Positions 1 through 7,510 of a DNA stretch of 64,000 nt are shown in pieces (position 1 is the first letter of the stretch; every line of letters starts with the position of its first letter). Both the position numbers and the translations under genes were made by a program. Source of the DNA: Acidimicrobiaceae bacterium (GTDB lineage Bacteria; Actinomycetota; Acidimicrobiia; Acidimicrobiales; RAAP-2); contig PMFA01000026.1 of NCBI GenBank assembly GCA_003155915.1, forward strand, positions 1-64,000, read 5' to 3'. Under the pieces are notes generated by a model. It saw only the letters and a program-made list of their open reading frames with translations. It had not been told where the DNA came from and ran no database searches.

Positions 1-214
1 GGTAGAGGCGTCGTCGTCCGTCCGCGCGGCACTTGACCAGGCCGACTTCGCTCAGCACCCGCAGGTGTTTTGAAACCTGAGGCTGGGAGATCGAGAGGTC
101 GTTCACGATCGCGCCGACGGCTTTCTCGCCCGTGACCAGCGCGTCCAAGATGTCGCGGCGGTGTGCCTCGGCAATTGCGTTGAAGACATCCGATGTCGTG
201 GCAGAGCGGGGCAC
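1..214 (-). CDS. ArsR-family winged-helix transcriptional regulator (3' end cut off)
   Basis: The visible 71 codons start at GTG 214 and run off the window edge. They encode an N-terminal helix with AEAHRRDILDAL and a helix-turn-helix with SISQPQVSKHLRVLSEVGLV followed by a basic wing (RADGRRRLY), typical of ArsR/SmtB repressors. No metal-binding Cys pair is visible in this part, so it may be one of the many non-metal ArsR members; the C-terminal half is missing. A TATGTT hexamer lies six bases before GTG and a TTGACA lies 18 bases further up, so the mRNA is probably leaderless. A perfect palindrome in this promoter suggests autoregulation. Confidence 0.85.
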   Translation of the reverse strand, partial: MPRSATTSDVFNAIAEAHRRDILDALVTGEKAVGAIVNDLSISQPQVSKHLRVLSEVGLVKCRADGRRRLY

Positions 215-220
215 GGTTCC

Positions 221-250
221 AACATATATGCCGGTATCGACATATGTCAA
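221..250 (-). promoter_or_regulatory. Promoter of the ArsR gene with overlapping palindromes
   Basis: On the minus strand TTGACA (250-245), an 18-base spacer and TATGTT (226-221) precede the GTG start at 214 by six bases. The spacer region holds the perfect 10-base palindrome GACATATGTC (239-248) and a second short palindrome CATATATG (223-230) over the -10. ArsR repressors bind AT-rich dyads of this sort, so autoregulation is a fair inference. Confidence 0.6.
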
Positions 251-340
251 GCATTCGTGTTCAATTCCAACGGCGAACCCTTTGTCTGGCGCCGATCTAC
301 GGCACCCGGCGGCCGGAAACCATGAGAGTTGACGAAACCG

Positions 341-1381
341 TTAGTGGAATCGACTGCGTTCTTTCATGAGCTCGCTCAATCGCCCATGTGGCAACCGATG
401 AACAGTGATGCCGTCGCGCCCGGTCATCGTGTCGGCCGCCACCATCGCATTGACGATGGCCTCTTCGGTCGCTTCGACGACCGCTTCATAGAACGGATCG
501 ATGTAGGTGAGCGAGATCACCTCGATCGTCGAGGCGAGCGGACCCAGGTCCTTCACGTCACACGCGGTGAGTGTTTCATTGGCGCTGGAGAATGCGAAGA
601 AGAGGTCGCCACTCGTGTGCTCGCCGAGGCCGCCATTTCGCGCGACGCCGAGTCCAACGCGCTGGGCCATCGCGTCGAGTTGCGTGGGAATCATCGGTGC
701 ATCAGTCGCCACCACCCCAATAATTGAACCGGCCCCTTCGGGCAAGACCGGCCCGGCCAGCGGCACTTCACGTTCTGAGATTGCCTCGCCGATTGGCACG
801 CCGAGAACGGACAGCCTTTTACGAGATCCGTGATTCGCTTGGACGAGAACTCCGACCGTGAAGGTCGAGCCGGCCACGTGGACGAGGCGCGACGCGGTGC
901 CAATTCCCCCTTTGAAACCGTGGCAAATCATGCCAGTCCCGGAGCCGACGTTCCCTTCGAGCACGCGACCGCCGGACGCACTTTCGATCGCGCTCACGAC
1001 GTGTTCGGGGTGAACGTGTTGGCCATTGATGTCGCTGAGTACACCGTCGTAGGTTTCGGCCACGACGGGAAGGCGCCAAAATACTTCGCCGCGATCTCGC
1101 TGTGATGCTTCCCACGCGATCAACGCGTCGCGTACGACGCCGACGCTGTGGGTATTAGTGAGCCCAATCAGTGAGGTCAACATCCCCGACTGTCGCACCC
1201 ACTCGAGGCCGGTCATTTCACCGTTGCCGTTGAGTCGATGCGATCCGGCGAACGCCGGACGCAGCCACATTGGCTCCGTTCGCGGGATGATCACCGTGAC
1301 GCCGGTTCGGACCGCGCCGCCAACCTCGGTTGGCCCGTCGCCCTCAATGAGTGTCGTGTGACCGACTCGCACGCCTCGCAC
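341..1381 (-). CDS. P1/DmpA-family (S58) N-terminal nucleophile aminopeptidase; 5' end doubtful
   Basis: The 346-residue product matches the DmpA/BapA family, which self-cleaves before a Ser that becomes the N-terminal nucleophile and then releases N-terminal residues from peptides or acts on beta-peptides. The cleavage site is visible as GAG-SIIGVVATDAPM with the predicted nucleophile Ser219 after Gly218; the upstream conserved block GNVGSGTGM...FKGGIGTASR is at 143-165. The GTG at 1381 was taken as start because it is the first NTG in frame. Yet the in-frame codons before it (back to about 1456) read like the normal family N terminus (RARDLGIAFTGSPGRWNAITD) and have no start codon. An ATG at 1469 is one base out of frame. 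Either a one-base indel, a non-canonical ATT/ATA start or a shortened protein is possible. Confidence 0.8.
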   Translation of the reverse strand: MRGVRVGHTTLIEGDGPTEVGGAVRTGVTVIIPRTEPMWLRPAFAGSHRLNGNGEMTGLEWVRQSGMLTSLIGLTNTHSVGVVRDALIAWEASQRDRGEVFWRLPVVAETYDGVLSDINGQHVHPEHVVSAIESASGGRVLEGNVGSGTGMICHGFKGGIGTASRLVHVAGSTFTVGVLVQANHGSRKRLSVLGVPIGEAISEREVPLAGPVLPEGAGSIIGVVATDAPMIPTQLDAMAQRVGLGVARNGGLGEHTSGDLFFAFSSANETLTACDVKDLGPLASTIEVISLTYIDPFYEAVVEATEEAIVNAMVAADTMTGRDGITVHRLPHGRLSELMKERSRFH

Positions 1382-1477
1382 GTCGGTAATCGCGTTCCAC
1401 CGTCCGGGGCTTCCGGTAAAGGCAATGCCTAGATCGCGAGCTCTTTTAGTGAAATCTTCTTCTATCCATCTTTCTTA

Positions 1478-1506
1478 TCACGCGACACTGATGTTTCGTC
1501 GCGTGA
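1478..1506. terminator. Inverted repeat between the methyltransferase and peptidase genes
   Basis: A perfect 9-base stem (TCACGCGAC / GTCGCGTGA) with an 11-base loop lies downstream of the minus-strand methyltransferase gene and just upstream of the peptidase reading frame. There is no T-run after either arm, so it could be a U-poor terminator or a 5' leader hairpin of the peptidase mRNA. Confidence 0.35.
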
Positions 1507-1657
1507 GCCAGAGGACCATACCGACGACAAGGTGAGATGTTGGTTCGAAGGTTCGCAATCCCTCATGTCAAGAGTTGAGGCGTCGTAGTTGTGACTTCGA
1601 ATTAAGCCAGTGACTGCGACACCGATCCAGCTTCGAACAGTCGAACAGTTTCGGGAG

Positions 1658-2467
1658 TCAACTCGGGGCGTGGGCGAGGATCGTGAACGACAGTGGAATG
1701 CGGGGACGACCCTCCGGTACGACGAACGAGCCCGACCCATTCTCCTCCAGCCAGGGGAATTGTTGAAATGCCGTCCAGTCGTGTTCGGTTAACGAATCGA
1801 GCACGAGACCGTGTCCAAGCAACGCCGCAACAATCTCGTCAATGGAATGGTTCCACTCGTAGGTTCTGATGGCGCTGAGTTCTTCGCCGTCGGTGTACGT
1901 AGAAGTGCTGTCAAAGATTTGGGGATCATCGGGGTCTTCGAAGTAGCCGTAGACGACACGCTCTCCGTCAGCGTCGAGACACGAAGCGAACGGATGAGTG
2001 TCGTGGAGATACAGCCGGCCCCCCGGAGCGAGGAGGTCCGCAACAATCCCGCCCCACGTAGCCACGTCCGGCAGCCAGCACAGCGACCCGAGGCTCACGT
2101 AGACGACGTCGAATCGCTTCCGTTGGAGCGCTTCGAGCGCGTCGTAGACATTTGCGCAAACGAAGGACGCGCGCTCGGACAGCCCTGCTCGTTCCGCGAG
2201 TGAGTTGGCTTCGTCAATGGCAGCGATGGAAAAGTCGAGACCAGTGACGTTTGTCCCGGCTATGGCCCAGCTCAACGTATCCATTCCGAAGTGACACTGC
2301 AGGTGTACGAGTGTTTTTCCGGCCAGGTCCCCTAGTGCTTCGACCTCTCGAGGTGGTGGTCCTGGTGCGTTGTGGAGCCAACCCTCTACGTCGTAGAACC
2401 GAGACTTCGCGTGCACGCTCACGCGGCTATTCCAATTCAGAAGGTTGGATTCGAGTTGAGGTTCCAT
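1658..2467 (-). CDS. Class I SAM-dependent methyltransferase
   Basis: A 269-residue soluble protein with the Rossmann-type motif I region LVHLQCHFGMDTLSWA (about 54-69), an acidic end of strand 2 (VTGLDFS) and the post-motif region FDVVYVSLGSLCWLPD. This is the fold of small-molecule or lipid/quinone methyltransferases, but the substrate cannot be read from the sequence. The ATG at 2467 has the hexamer TACTCT at 2479-2474, six bases upstream, and no purine-rich site, so the mRNA is likely leaderless. It diverges from the HExxH protein gene at 2656. Confidence 0.85.
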   Translation of the reverse strand: MEPQLESNLLNWNSRVSVHAKSRFYDVEGWLHNAPGPPPREVEALGDLAGKTLVHLQCHFGMDTLSWAIAGTNVTGLDFSIAAIDEANSLAERAGLSERASFVCANVYDALEALQRKRFDVVYVSLGSLCWLPDVATWGGIVADLLAPGGRLYLHDTHPFASCLDADGERVVYGYFEDPDDPQIFDSTSTYTDGEELSAIRTYEWNHSIDEIVAALLGHGLVLDSLTEHDWTAFQQFPWLEENGSGSFVVPEGRPRIPLSFTILAHAPS

Positions 2468-2655
2468 TCGTTCAGAGTACTTTCACCGAGGGAGGTCGAG
2501 AAAAACTGCACACCACCGTCACTCGTTCTCCACAGGCTCGTCGAACCTCGAGTGCGAGGTTGCTTTTCGGTCATGTCAGGTGTCGGGCACCACTGGTTCG
2601 TCGTGACGGCGCAACTCGACCAGTTGCGGCGCCACTGACCGCTAGGTTTTATCCG

Positions 2656-3525
2656 ATGGCGTTGGGATTCGGGCTGGCGCACTTAGACGGTTATCCGTTT
2701 GAGGTGCGTTACAGCCGTAGGTCACTGGTTCGCGCACGGGCCGCGGCTGACGTCGCGGCGAGCGCCTACGTCTACTTCAGTCGCCTGTTTTCTGGAGTCG
2801 AGCCCGACATCGCCGTCATCGTGGCCAGCGAGTCCGACTGGGAGAGCAGGCAGCCCTACGGGCTGCCGTTCTTCAATGATGACGATGATCAAATCCGTCC
2901 CGGCATCGTGGTGATGCCCGCCGGAAGCGGAGACTTCTGGATCGCAATCGGGGAGGACATTCGCAGGGCGTCGCCGCGTGGCTATACGAGGCTGCTTGCG
3001 ACCTACACCGACGGCACCGGTGGCTTGGATCTGCAGCCATTCTTCGATCTCGTGACGATCCATGAGCTCGGTCACGCGTTCGAAGTACTCGGCGATCTGA
3101 GGCTGCCGACTTTCTGGTTGGGTGAGATCTTCGCCAACCTGGCCCTCCACGCGTTCGTGGCAACGAAGCTGCCGGAAAGTCTCGACACACTGGAGGTGCT
3201 TTCCATCGTGGGAGCGCAGAGTAGGCGTCTGGGTGCTCGGATGCGCGCCGTTGGCTTCAGCACGCTGGAAGATCTCGAAGCCCACTACACGGGAGGTGAT
3301 GACCCGATGAGCGCGCTCAACTACGTGTGGTATCAGTATCGGTGGCAACGCCTCGCCGCAACGATGTTCGACGCCGATGGCGAAGAGGGACTGGTCCGCT
3401 TTTGGGACTGCTTTCGCGCAACCGATCGTTTCAGCTCCGGCGACGTCACGGCAGCGTCGCTGGCGCCGCTGCTGAGAACCGAGGTGAGCGAGACCCTCGG
3501 TCGAGCGGTCCACGATTGGCGATAG
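2656..3525 (+). CDS. Putative zinc metalloprotease-like protein (HExxH), family not recognised
   Basis: The 289-residue protein has a clear zinc-binding motif HELGH at 136-140 inside VTIHELGHAFEVLG, and an acidic residue 17 residues further on (E157 in FWLGEIFANL) that could be the third ligand as in gluzincins. No signal peptide or transmembrane segment is seen, and there is an acidic loop NDDDD at 74-78. A role in proteolysis is an inference from the motif only. The start was placed at ATG 2656 although the frame stays open further upstream: TAGGTT at 2643-2648 sits seven bases before this ATG, and the codons before it look non-coding. Confidence 0.7.
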   Translation: MALGFGLAHLDGYPFEVRYSRRSLVRARAAADVAASAYVYFSRLFSGVEPDIAVIVASESDWESRQPYGLPFFNDDDDQIRPGIVVMPAGSGDFWIAIGEDIRRASPRGYTRLLATYTDGTGGLDLQPFFDLVTIHELGHAFEVLGDLRLPTFWLGEIFANLALHAFVATKLPESLDTLEVLSIVGAQSRRLGARMRAVGFSTLEDLEAHYTGGDDPMSALNYVWYQYRWQRLAATMFDADGEEGLVRFWDCFRATDRFSSGDVTAASLAPLLRTEVSETLGRAVHDWR

Positions 3526-3692
3526 ACAGTGCGCCTCCACCGCTTCGTGCCGAATGGCATACGACGACCGCCAATCGGATGCCCAACGATGCAAACGTAC
3601 TCGCGCCGTCAGACTGAGCCGGCCGAAAGCAAGTCATTTCAGTCTCCAGTACACGCTGACGTCGCTCTTGTGTCGGGCCTGGTGCACGAGGA

Positions 3693-4307
3693 CTACGGCG
3701 ACGTAGCCCGTCCTCCATACGAAGTGACGAGTACTTGGGCGACGTGAAGCGCGTCGTTGTCTCGGACGTCTCTGGGCGTGGGGGGAAGAAGGTCATCCCA
3801 TATGGCGAAACAGGTGCCCCGCAGTTGAGCAAATCCTTCGGGGCGGGCAAAGAAGAAGACGTGGAGGTGCGCTCCACCATCACCCCATCTCGACACGTGC
3901 GCGCGCGCAACGTTCGGCAGCGATTCAATGGCCCGCGCGGTATGTACGATGAGCCGCCCGAACTCTGCGGCGAGGTCGTCAGGCAAATCGGTCAAGTCGT
4001 AGTGATCTTTCGGCAACAACATCATGACGAGGGGTGCCCCAGACGGCTCTGAGAACGTGATGAGCCGCCAGCGATCGTCCTGCCAGATTTCTCCTCGACC
4101 AATCGACGCACACGAGTCACAGGGAGAGCCATTTTCGCCGCGCCGAGACTGCTCGGGTATCACCGGTTTCTCGAGGGGAACGACTCGAAGACCGTCGGCT
4201 TCAAAGGGGAAGATCTCCCAGCCGGTGAGTCGTGACAGTGGCAAACGCCCATCGGCGTCGGTCGCGTTGAGAGCATTGGTGTAAAATTCGTTGGGCGTGA
4301 GCGGCAT
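3693..4307 (-). CDS. HIT-like nucleotide-binding protein (variant histidine triad)
   Basis: A 204-residue protein ending in a HIT-type segment GDGGAHLHVFFFARPEG. The canonical H-x-H-x-H triad is H147-L-H149-V-F151 here, so the middle nucleophilic His is kept and the third His is Phe. An N-terminal CDSC (63-66) could bind zinc, as in other long HIT/GalT-like proteins. Family members hydrolyse or transfer nucleotidyl groups; the substrate is unknown. The TACCAT hexamer at 4319-4314 is six bases upstream of ATG 4307, which supports this start and a leaderless mRNA. Confidence 0.65.
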   Translation of the reverse strand: MPLTPNEFYTNALNATDADGRLPLSRLTGWEIFPFEADGLRVVPLEKPVIPEQSRRGENGSPCDSCASIGRGEIWQDDRWRLITFSEPSGAPLVMMLLPKDHYDLTDLPDDLAAEFGRLIVHTARAIESLPNVARAHVSRWGDGGAHLHVFFFARPEGFAQLRGTCFAIWDDLLPPTPRDVRDNDALHVAQVLVTSYGGRATSP

Positions 4308-4458
4308 TGACGGATGGTACTGCGCTCCCTACAGCGTGATCACTCCGGCGCCAAGGTCTTGTATGACGAGCCGGTGGGCAATCTGCTAGTAATGGCACTC
4401 ACGGTGCCGACGACAGGGGAGTCGGTCTTCACCAACACCGACGATTGATGGGACGAAT

Positions 4459-4749
4459 ATGGAAAAGGTAACGCTTCTCTTCAAGTGCCAGCCAGGTATG
4501 GGGGCGACTCTATTGGCGGCGTTTACGACCGCACTTGTGGACACCCGCGCGTTCGACGGTTGTATCTCCGTTGAGACTTTGGTCGACGCCGACAACCCCG
4601 ACCAGATCATGCTGTTCGAGGAGTGGGATTCGAGGGGCCAACAAGAGAAATATCTGGCGTGGCGCGTCGAAACCGGAATGATTGAGATGCTCGCACCTGT
4701 GCTCTCGGAGCCGTTCGAGATGCACTACTACGAGGCGCATCCCGCCTAA
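4459..4749 (+). CDS. Antibiotic biosynthesis monooxygenase (ABM) domain protein
   Basis: A 96-residue single-domain protein with the ABM ferredoxin-like fold pattern: an N-terminal strand (KVTLLFKCQPG), a helix (LLAAFTTALVDTRAFDGC), then ISVETLVDADNPDQIMLFEEWDSRGQQEKYLAWR. Proteins of this type are cofactor-free oxygenases or, more often, small stress or quinone-related proteins of unknown substrate. A GGGA sequence lies about eight bases before the ATG. It stands alone between the HIT-like gene and the small membrane proteins. Confidence 0.75.
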   Translation: MEKVTLLFKCQPGMGATLLAAFTTALVDTRAFDGCISVETLVDADNPDQIMLFEEWDSRGQQEKYLAWRVETGMIEMLAPVLSEPFEMHYYEAHPA

Positions 4750-4809
4750 CGGTCTGTTCGGCAGTGGCATCGATCTCGGCGACAGGCCGCGCATCGTTAC
4801 TCTGACCAA

Positions 4810-5241
4810 ATGAAGAGAACGATCCTGGTCGTGGGGATACTGACGGGCTACTCGTGGGCGACCGCCGGCGTAGCGCCGTTCACCGCGTTCTCGTATTGTC
4901 TGGTCGCATTTCCGTGCGTGGCATTCGTCGCCGCCTACACACGAATGGGCGGGCTGTCAACCGATGACGTGAAAGTCAGAGAGTATTTTCAGAGAAGAGC
5001 CGGTGGCGCGACTCTTTCAACCGTCGCCCCCTGGATGGCCCTGCTGAGCGCAGCGGCAGCGCTGGAAATTGTCGGACTGATGCTCGGTGGCCGATCGACG
5101 AGTGTTCCTACATTGAGCACGACGGTCGATCATCTACTCGCTGAACGATGGGAACGTTGCCTCTTCTGTTTGGCATGGTTGCTCGCCGGAGCCTTCCCCC
5201 TGCATCGACTCTGGCAGCAATTCCGTACTGGAGAATCCTGA
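4810..5241 (+). CDS. Small integral membrane protein, function unknown
   Basis: The 143-residue product has about four hydrophobic segments: near residues 3-24, 28-45, 74-92 and 113-132. No enzymatic motif was seen. TACTCT at 4798-4803 lies exactly six bases before the ATG, so translation probably starts on a leaderless mRNA. The next gene starts one base after this stop codon, so the two membrane proteins are almost certainly co-translated and may form one complex. Confidence 0.7.
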   Translation: MKRTILVVGILTGYSWATAGVAPFTAFSYCLVAFPCVAFVAAYTRMGGLSTDDVKVREYFQRRAGGATLSTVAPWMALLSAAAALEIVGLMLGGRSTSVPTLSTTVDHLLAERWERCLFCLAWLLAGAFPLHRLWQQFRTGES

Positions 5242-5242
5242 G

Positions 5243-5449
5243 ATGCTGGCAACCGCACTCTGGTCGGTGCTGCTCGTCGCGGGTGTTCTTCTCGAGGTCC
5301 TCGGTCGGCTTCGCCCCAATCGGGTGTCTACCCTTAACCGAGCGGTGGCCATGATCGAACGCCGAGTCAGTGGGCGAGTAGTCCTGATCTTGCTATGGGC
5401 ACTCGTTGGGTTTCATTTGTTCGCCCGTTACACCATTCCGCACTCTTGA
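5243..5449 (+). CDS. Small two-segment membrane protein (DUF6186-like)
   Basis: A 68-residue product with two transmembrane segments (about 2-20 and 46-63) separated by a basic loop (RLRPNRVSTLNRAVAMIERRVSGR). The pattern resembles the short actinobacterial DUF6186 proteins, an assignment made from memory of the pattern and not tested. It follows the 143-residue membrane protein with one base between stop and start. Confidence 0.65.
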   Translation: MLATALWSVLLVAGVLLEVLGRLRPNRVSTLNRAVAMIERRVSGRVVLILLWALVGFHLFARYTIPHS

Positions 5450-5681
5450 TTGGTCCTCATTAGGCCCCAAAAACAGGAAACAGGCCTCGTGAGGTTCAAG
5501 TCCTAGACGCTACGGACATCTCTACGACCTCGGGCCATCAAAGTCGGCTCATTCCTCATGGGGTTGGATGTTGACTCCGCATTGCAGGGCCACGTTTCAC
5601 TCCGGCACCAAATTGCCATGCTCCAAAGCGCACCGAAAGTCGCATGGAGGCGAATGATGACGCGATGAAGTGACTTTAGAC

Positions 5682-5701
5682 CCCGATGTTTATTGGGTTT
5701 T
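5682..5701 (+). terminator. Possible weak terminator after the small membrane protein pair
   Basis: CCCGAT / ATTGGG (one G-T pair) with a GTTT loop, followed directly by TTTT. It is short but has the right order for an intrinsic terminator. Confidence 0.35.
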
Positions 5702-5717
5702 CCGAGATGCCGATTTT

Positions 5718-5723
5718 TAAGAT
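5718..5723 (+). promoter_or_regulatory. Probable -10 element for the first secreted-protein gene
   Basis: TAAGAT, with a TTGGGT 19 bases upstream at 5693-5698. Transcription would start near 5730, leaving a leader of about 30 bases that contains the ribosome site GGAAGGA just before ATG 5760. Confidence 0.45.
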
Positions 5724-5759
5724 ATGTACAAGACAAATCGCAAATCGGAAGGAATTTCT

Positions 5760-6407
5760 ATGAGGAATCTGAAGAACTCACTTAGGGCGGTTACTGAAGT
5801 ATCCGCCACTCGAAAGGTGATCGCGGTGGGCGCACTTTCCCTCGTGACCGCCTTCGGCGCCGCAATCCCCGCGGGAGCCGCTGCTTCGAACGCACCGACC
5901 CAAACGGCCCGTGTATCGCTGGCGAGTCACGTCGCGAAGAAGGTCACCAAGATCACGCACGTTGCCTTCAAGGGGTCCTACACCGGCACGATGGCACTGC
6001 TCTGGAGCAGCACCGGTGTCCAGGCGACGTCGGTCGTCGGCCACGGTACTGGAACCTACGCCGCCAACACGATGTCGGGCTTGGGCGGAGGCTCGGCCGC
6101 GAATACCTGTGACCCCTTCACCGGCTCGGGCAGTCTCACCGGCTCGAGTGGCCTGAAGCTCAGCGTGGTGTCGTCGTCCAAGACGCAGGCCTGCGCGGTT
6201 AACAGCGCGGCTCCGACACCCGTGACCGTAAACGGCGTCGCGAAGATCGTGAGTGGCACCGGCAAGTTCAAGGGCGCCTCGGGCACCTTGAGCTTCAAGG
6301 GTTCCTTCTCAATCCAGAAGACGACCGCGGGTTCGAGCGAGAACGATTCGTTCACCGCAACCCTCAGCGGCGTCGTCACCATCAAGACGATCACCACAGT
6401 CAAGTAG
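5760..6407 (+). CDS. Secreted protein, Gly/Ser/Thr-rich, function unknown
   Basis: The 215-residue product starts at ATG 5760, chosen over an in-frame ATG 36 bases upstream because GGAAGGA precedes it at good spacing. A long signal peptide (basic N region, hydrophobic VIAVGALSLVTAFGAAIP, AGA-AAS cleavage region near residue 40) directs export. The mature part is a beta-rich, low-complexity domain with repeats of G-T-G and S-G motifs and two Cys that may form a disulfide (TCDPFT and QACAV). No anchor is visible, so it is probably released or surface bound. It is followed after 31 bases by a second secreted protein gene. Confidence 0.75.
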   Translation: MRNLKNSLRAVTEVSATRKVIAVGALSLVTAFGAAIPAGAAASNAPTQTARVSLASHVAKKVTKITHVAFKGSYTGTMALLWSSTGVQATSVVGHGTGTYAANTMSGLGGGSAANTCDPFTGSGSLTGSSGLKLSVVSSSKTQACAVNSAAPTPVTVNGVAKIVSGTGKFKGASGTLSFKGSFSIQKTTAGSSENDSFTATLSGVVTIKTITTVK

Positions 6408-6438
6408 TAGTTAACACCTAAGCAAGAGGAGAATCAAT

Positions 6439-7347
6439 ATGAAGAGAATCATGTCAATGCTGGCCATAGGGTCTCTGGCCCTGGGCAGTGTCATCACGTT
6501 CGGGGTGGGATCAGCTTCGGCCGCCACCACGACACCGACCGTGGTGTTGACCGGCGCCAGTGGCACGTTCCCCGGATCGACTCCGCCGATCGTGGCAACG
6601 ACCAGCGTGGCCGGTGCAGTTTCGTTCACCTTGGGTGGAACCGCCATCGCCGGCTGTTCGTCAGTAGCGACGTCCACCGTTGCTCCCTTTATCGCGACGT
6701 GCACGTGGACTCCCGCTGCCGCGGGACCGGCCGCTTTGGGCGCATCATTCGTGCCCACTGACACCACCGACTACGCCAACGCCACGGCCACGACGTACAA
6801 CGTGGTCATCGCCGCACCGATCCAAGGCAACACTGGTCCGATCTCGTTCATCGTGGACACGGTCGGCACCGCGAACAATTGCGGGATCCAGTCACAATTT
6901 GTCGTCGGTGACGGAATCGTCTTCCGCGTTGCCGCGAATGACGCCGCTCTCGGTGGCGCCGCGCTGACCTCAGCGAACGTCAGCAGTGCGACCATTACCG
7001 TCAACGGCTACGCGACCACGGTTGCGCTGGCCTACGCCAACCACGGTGGCGCCGGCATGTGGACCGGTGTACTGCAAACGGGAACCGCAGCGGGCGACTA
7101 CAGCCCCACGGGTGCCATTCCTTACACCATCACCATGAACACCGTCGCCGTTCCGGCAGTGACCAAGAAGGTCACGGTCGTCACCCACAAGCGTGTCAAG
7201 GTCAGGGGTAAGTTCGTGACCCGCACGGTGCGCACGGTGAAGACCGTCGTCGTGACACCGGCAGTTGCCGGCGCCACAGGCACGTTCAGTCCCAGCGGCT
7301 CGCTGTCGGTGCTGACGTTGCTCGCGGCTCCCGTCACCCTGAAGTAA
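6439..7347 (+). CDS. Secreted Ig-like domain protein with a basic C-terminal stretch
   Basis: A 302-residue protein with a signal peptide (MKRIMSMLAIGSLALGSVIT ... ASA-ATT) and a strong AAGAGGAG ribosome site. The mature protein opens with a Big_3-like bacterial Ig repeat (TPTVVLTGASGTFPG...ATTSVAGAVSFTLGGTAIAGC) with paired Cys, then a second beta domain. Near residues 240-268 there is a strikingly basic Val/Thr/Lys stretch (KKVTVVTHKRVKVRGK). A cell-wall or polyanion contact is one possible role, by inference only. It is likely co-transcribed with the preceding secreted protein gene. Confidence 0.75.
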   Translation: MKRIMSMLAIGSLALGSVITFGVGSASAATTTPTVVLTGASGTFPGSTPPIVATTSVAGAVSFTLGGTAIAGCSSVATSTVAPFIATCTWTPAAAGPAALGASFVPTDTTDYANATATTYNVVIAAPIQGNTGPISFIVDTVGTANNCGIQSQFVVGDGIVFRVAANDAALGGAALTSANVSSATITVNGYATTVALAYANHGGAGMWTGVLQTGTAAGDYSPTGAIPYTITMNTVAVPAVTKKVTVVTHKRVKVRGKFVTRTVRTVKTVVVTPAVAGATGTFSPSGSLSVLTLLAAPVTLK

Positions 7348-7385
7348 CCAGCAGTCAGATTTACAGCAGTACGCAGTGTCCGTGT

Positions 7386-7428
7386 AGTCCCGAGTGAACG
7401 ATCCAGAATTCGGAGTTCACTCGGGACT
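7386..7428 (+). terminator. Strong inverted repeat between two secreted-protein genes
   Basis: A perfect 14-base stem (AGTCCCGAGTGAAC / GTTCACTCGGGACT) with a 15-base loop that can pair further (TCC/GGA). There is no T-run after it. Position between genes fits a U-poor terminator, an mRNA-stability hairpin or an attenuator setting the ratio of the flanking products. Confidence 0.55.
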
Positions 7429-7510
7429 CGCGGCATCCAAGCAGAAACCAAGGTCCAAAGACACATACCAAAGTCCTTACAAGGGCAGCGAGTGAAAGAA
7501 AGTAGAAACC

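Larger units (their letters stand above)
5450..5759 (+). other. 310-base intergenic region: weak terminator and promoter of the secreted-protein genes
   Basis: No gene was found. The first half is featureless apart from an isolated T-loop-like string GGTTCAAGTCC at 5493-5503 that has no tRNA around it. Near the end there is a short hairpin followed by T (5682-5701) and a promoter-like TAAGAT at 5718-5723. Confidence 0.5.

Noticed and set aside
2544-2561. Hairpin AACCTCG-AGTG-CGAGGTT followed by GCTTTT as an intrinsic terminator
   Set aside because: It points along the plus strand where no gene lies upstream, so there is nothing to terminate; may be chance.
2722-3594. Minus-strand reading frame of 290 codons opposite the HExxH protein gene
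   Set aside because: No recognisable domain and biased composition; the plus-strand frame holds the zinc motif.
5493-5503. T-loop-like string GGTTCAAGTCC suggesting a tRNA or tRNA fragment
   Set aside because: The T stem does not pair properly and no acceptor, D or anticodon arm can be built around it.
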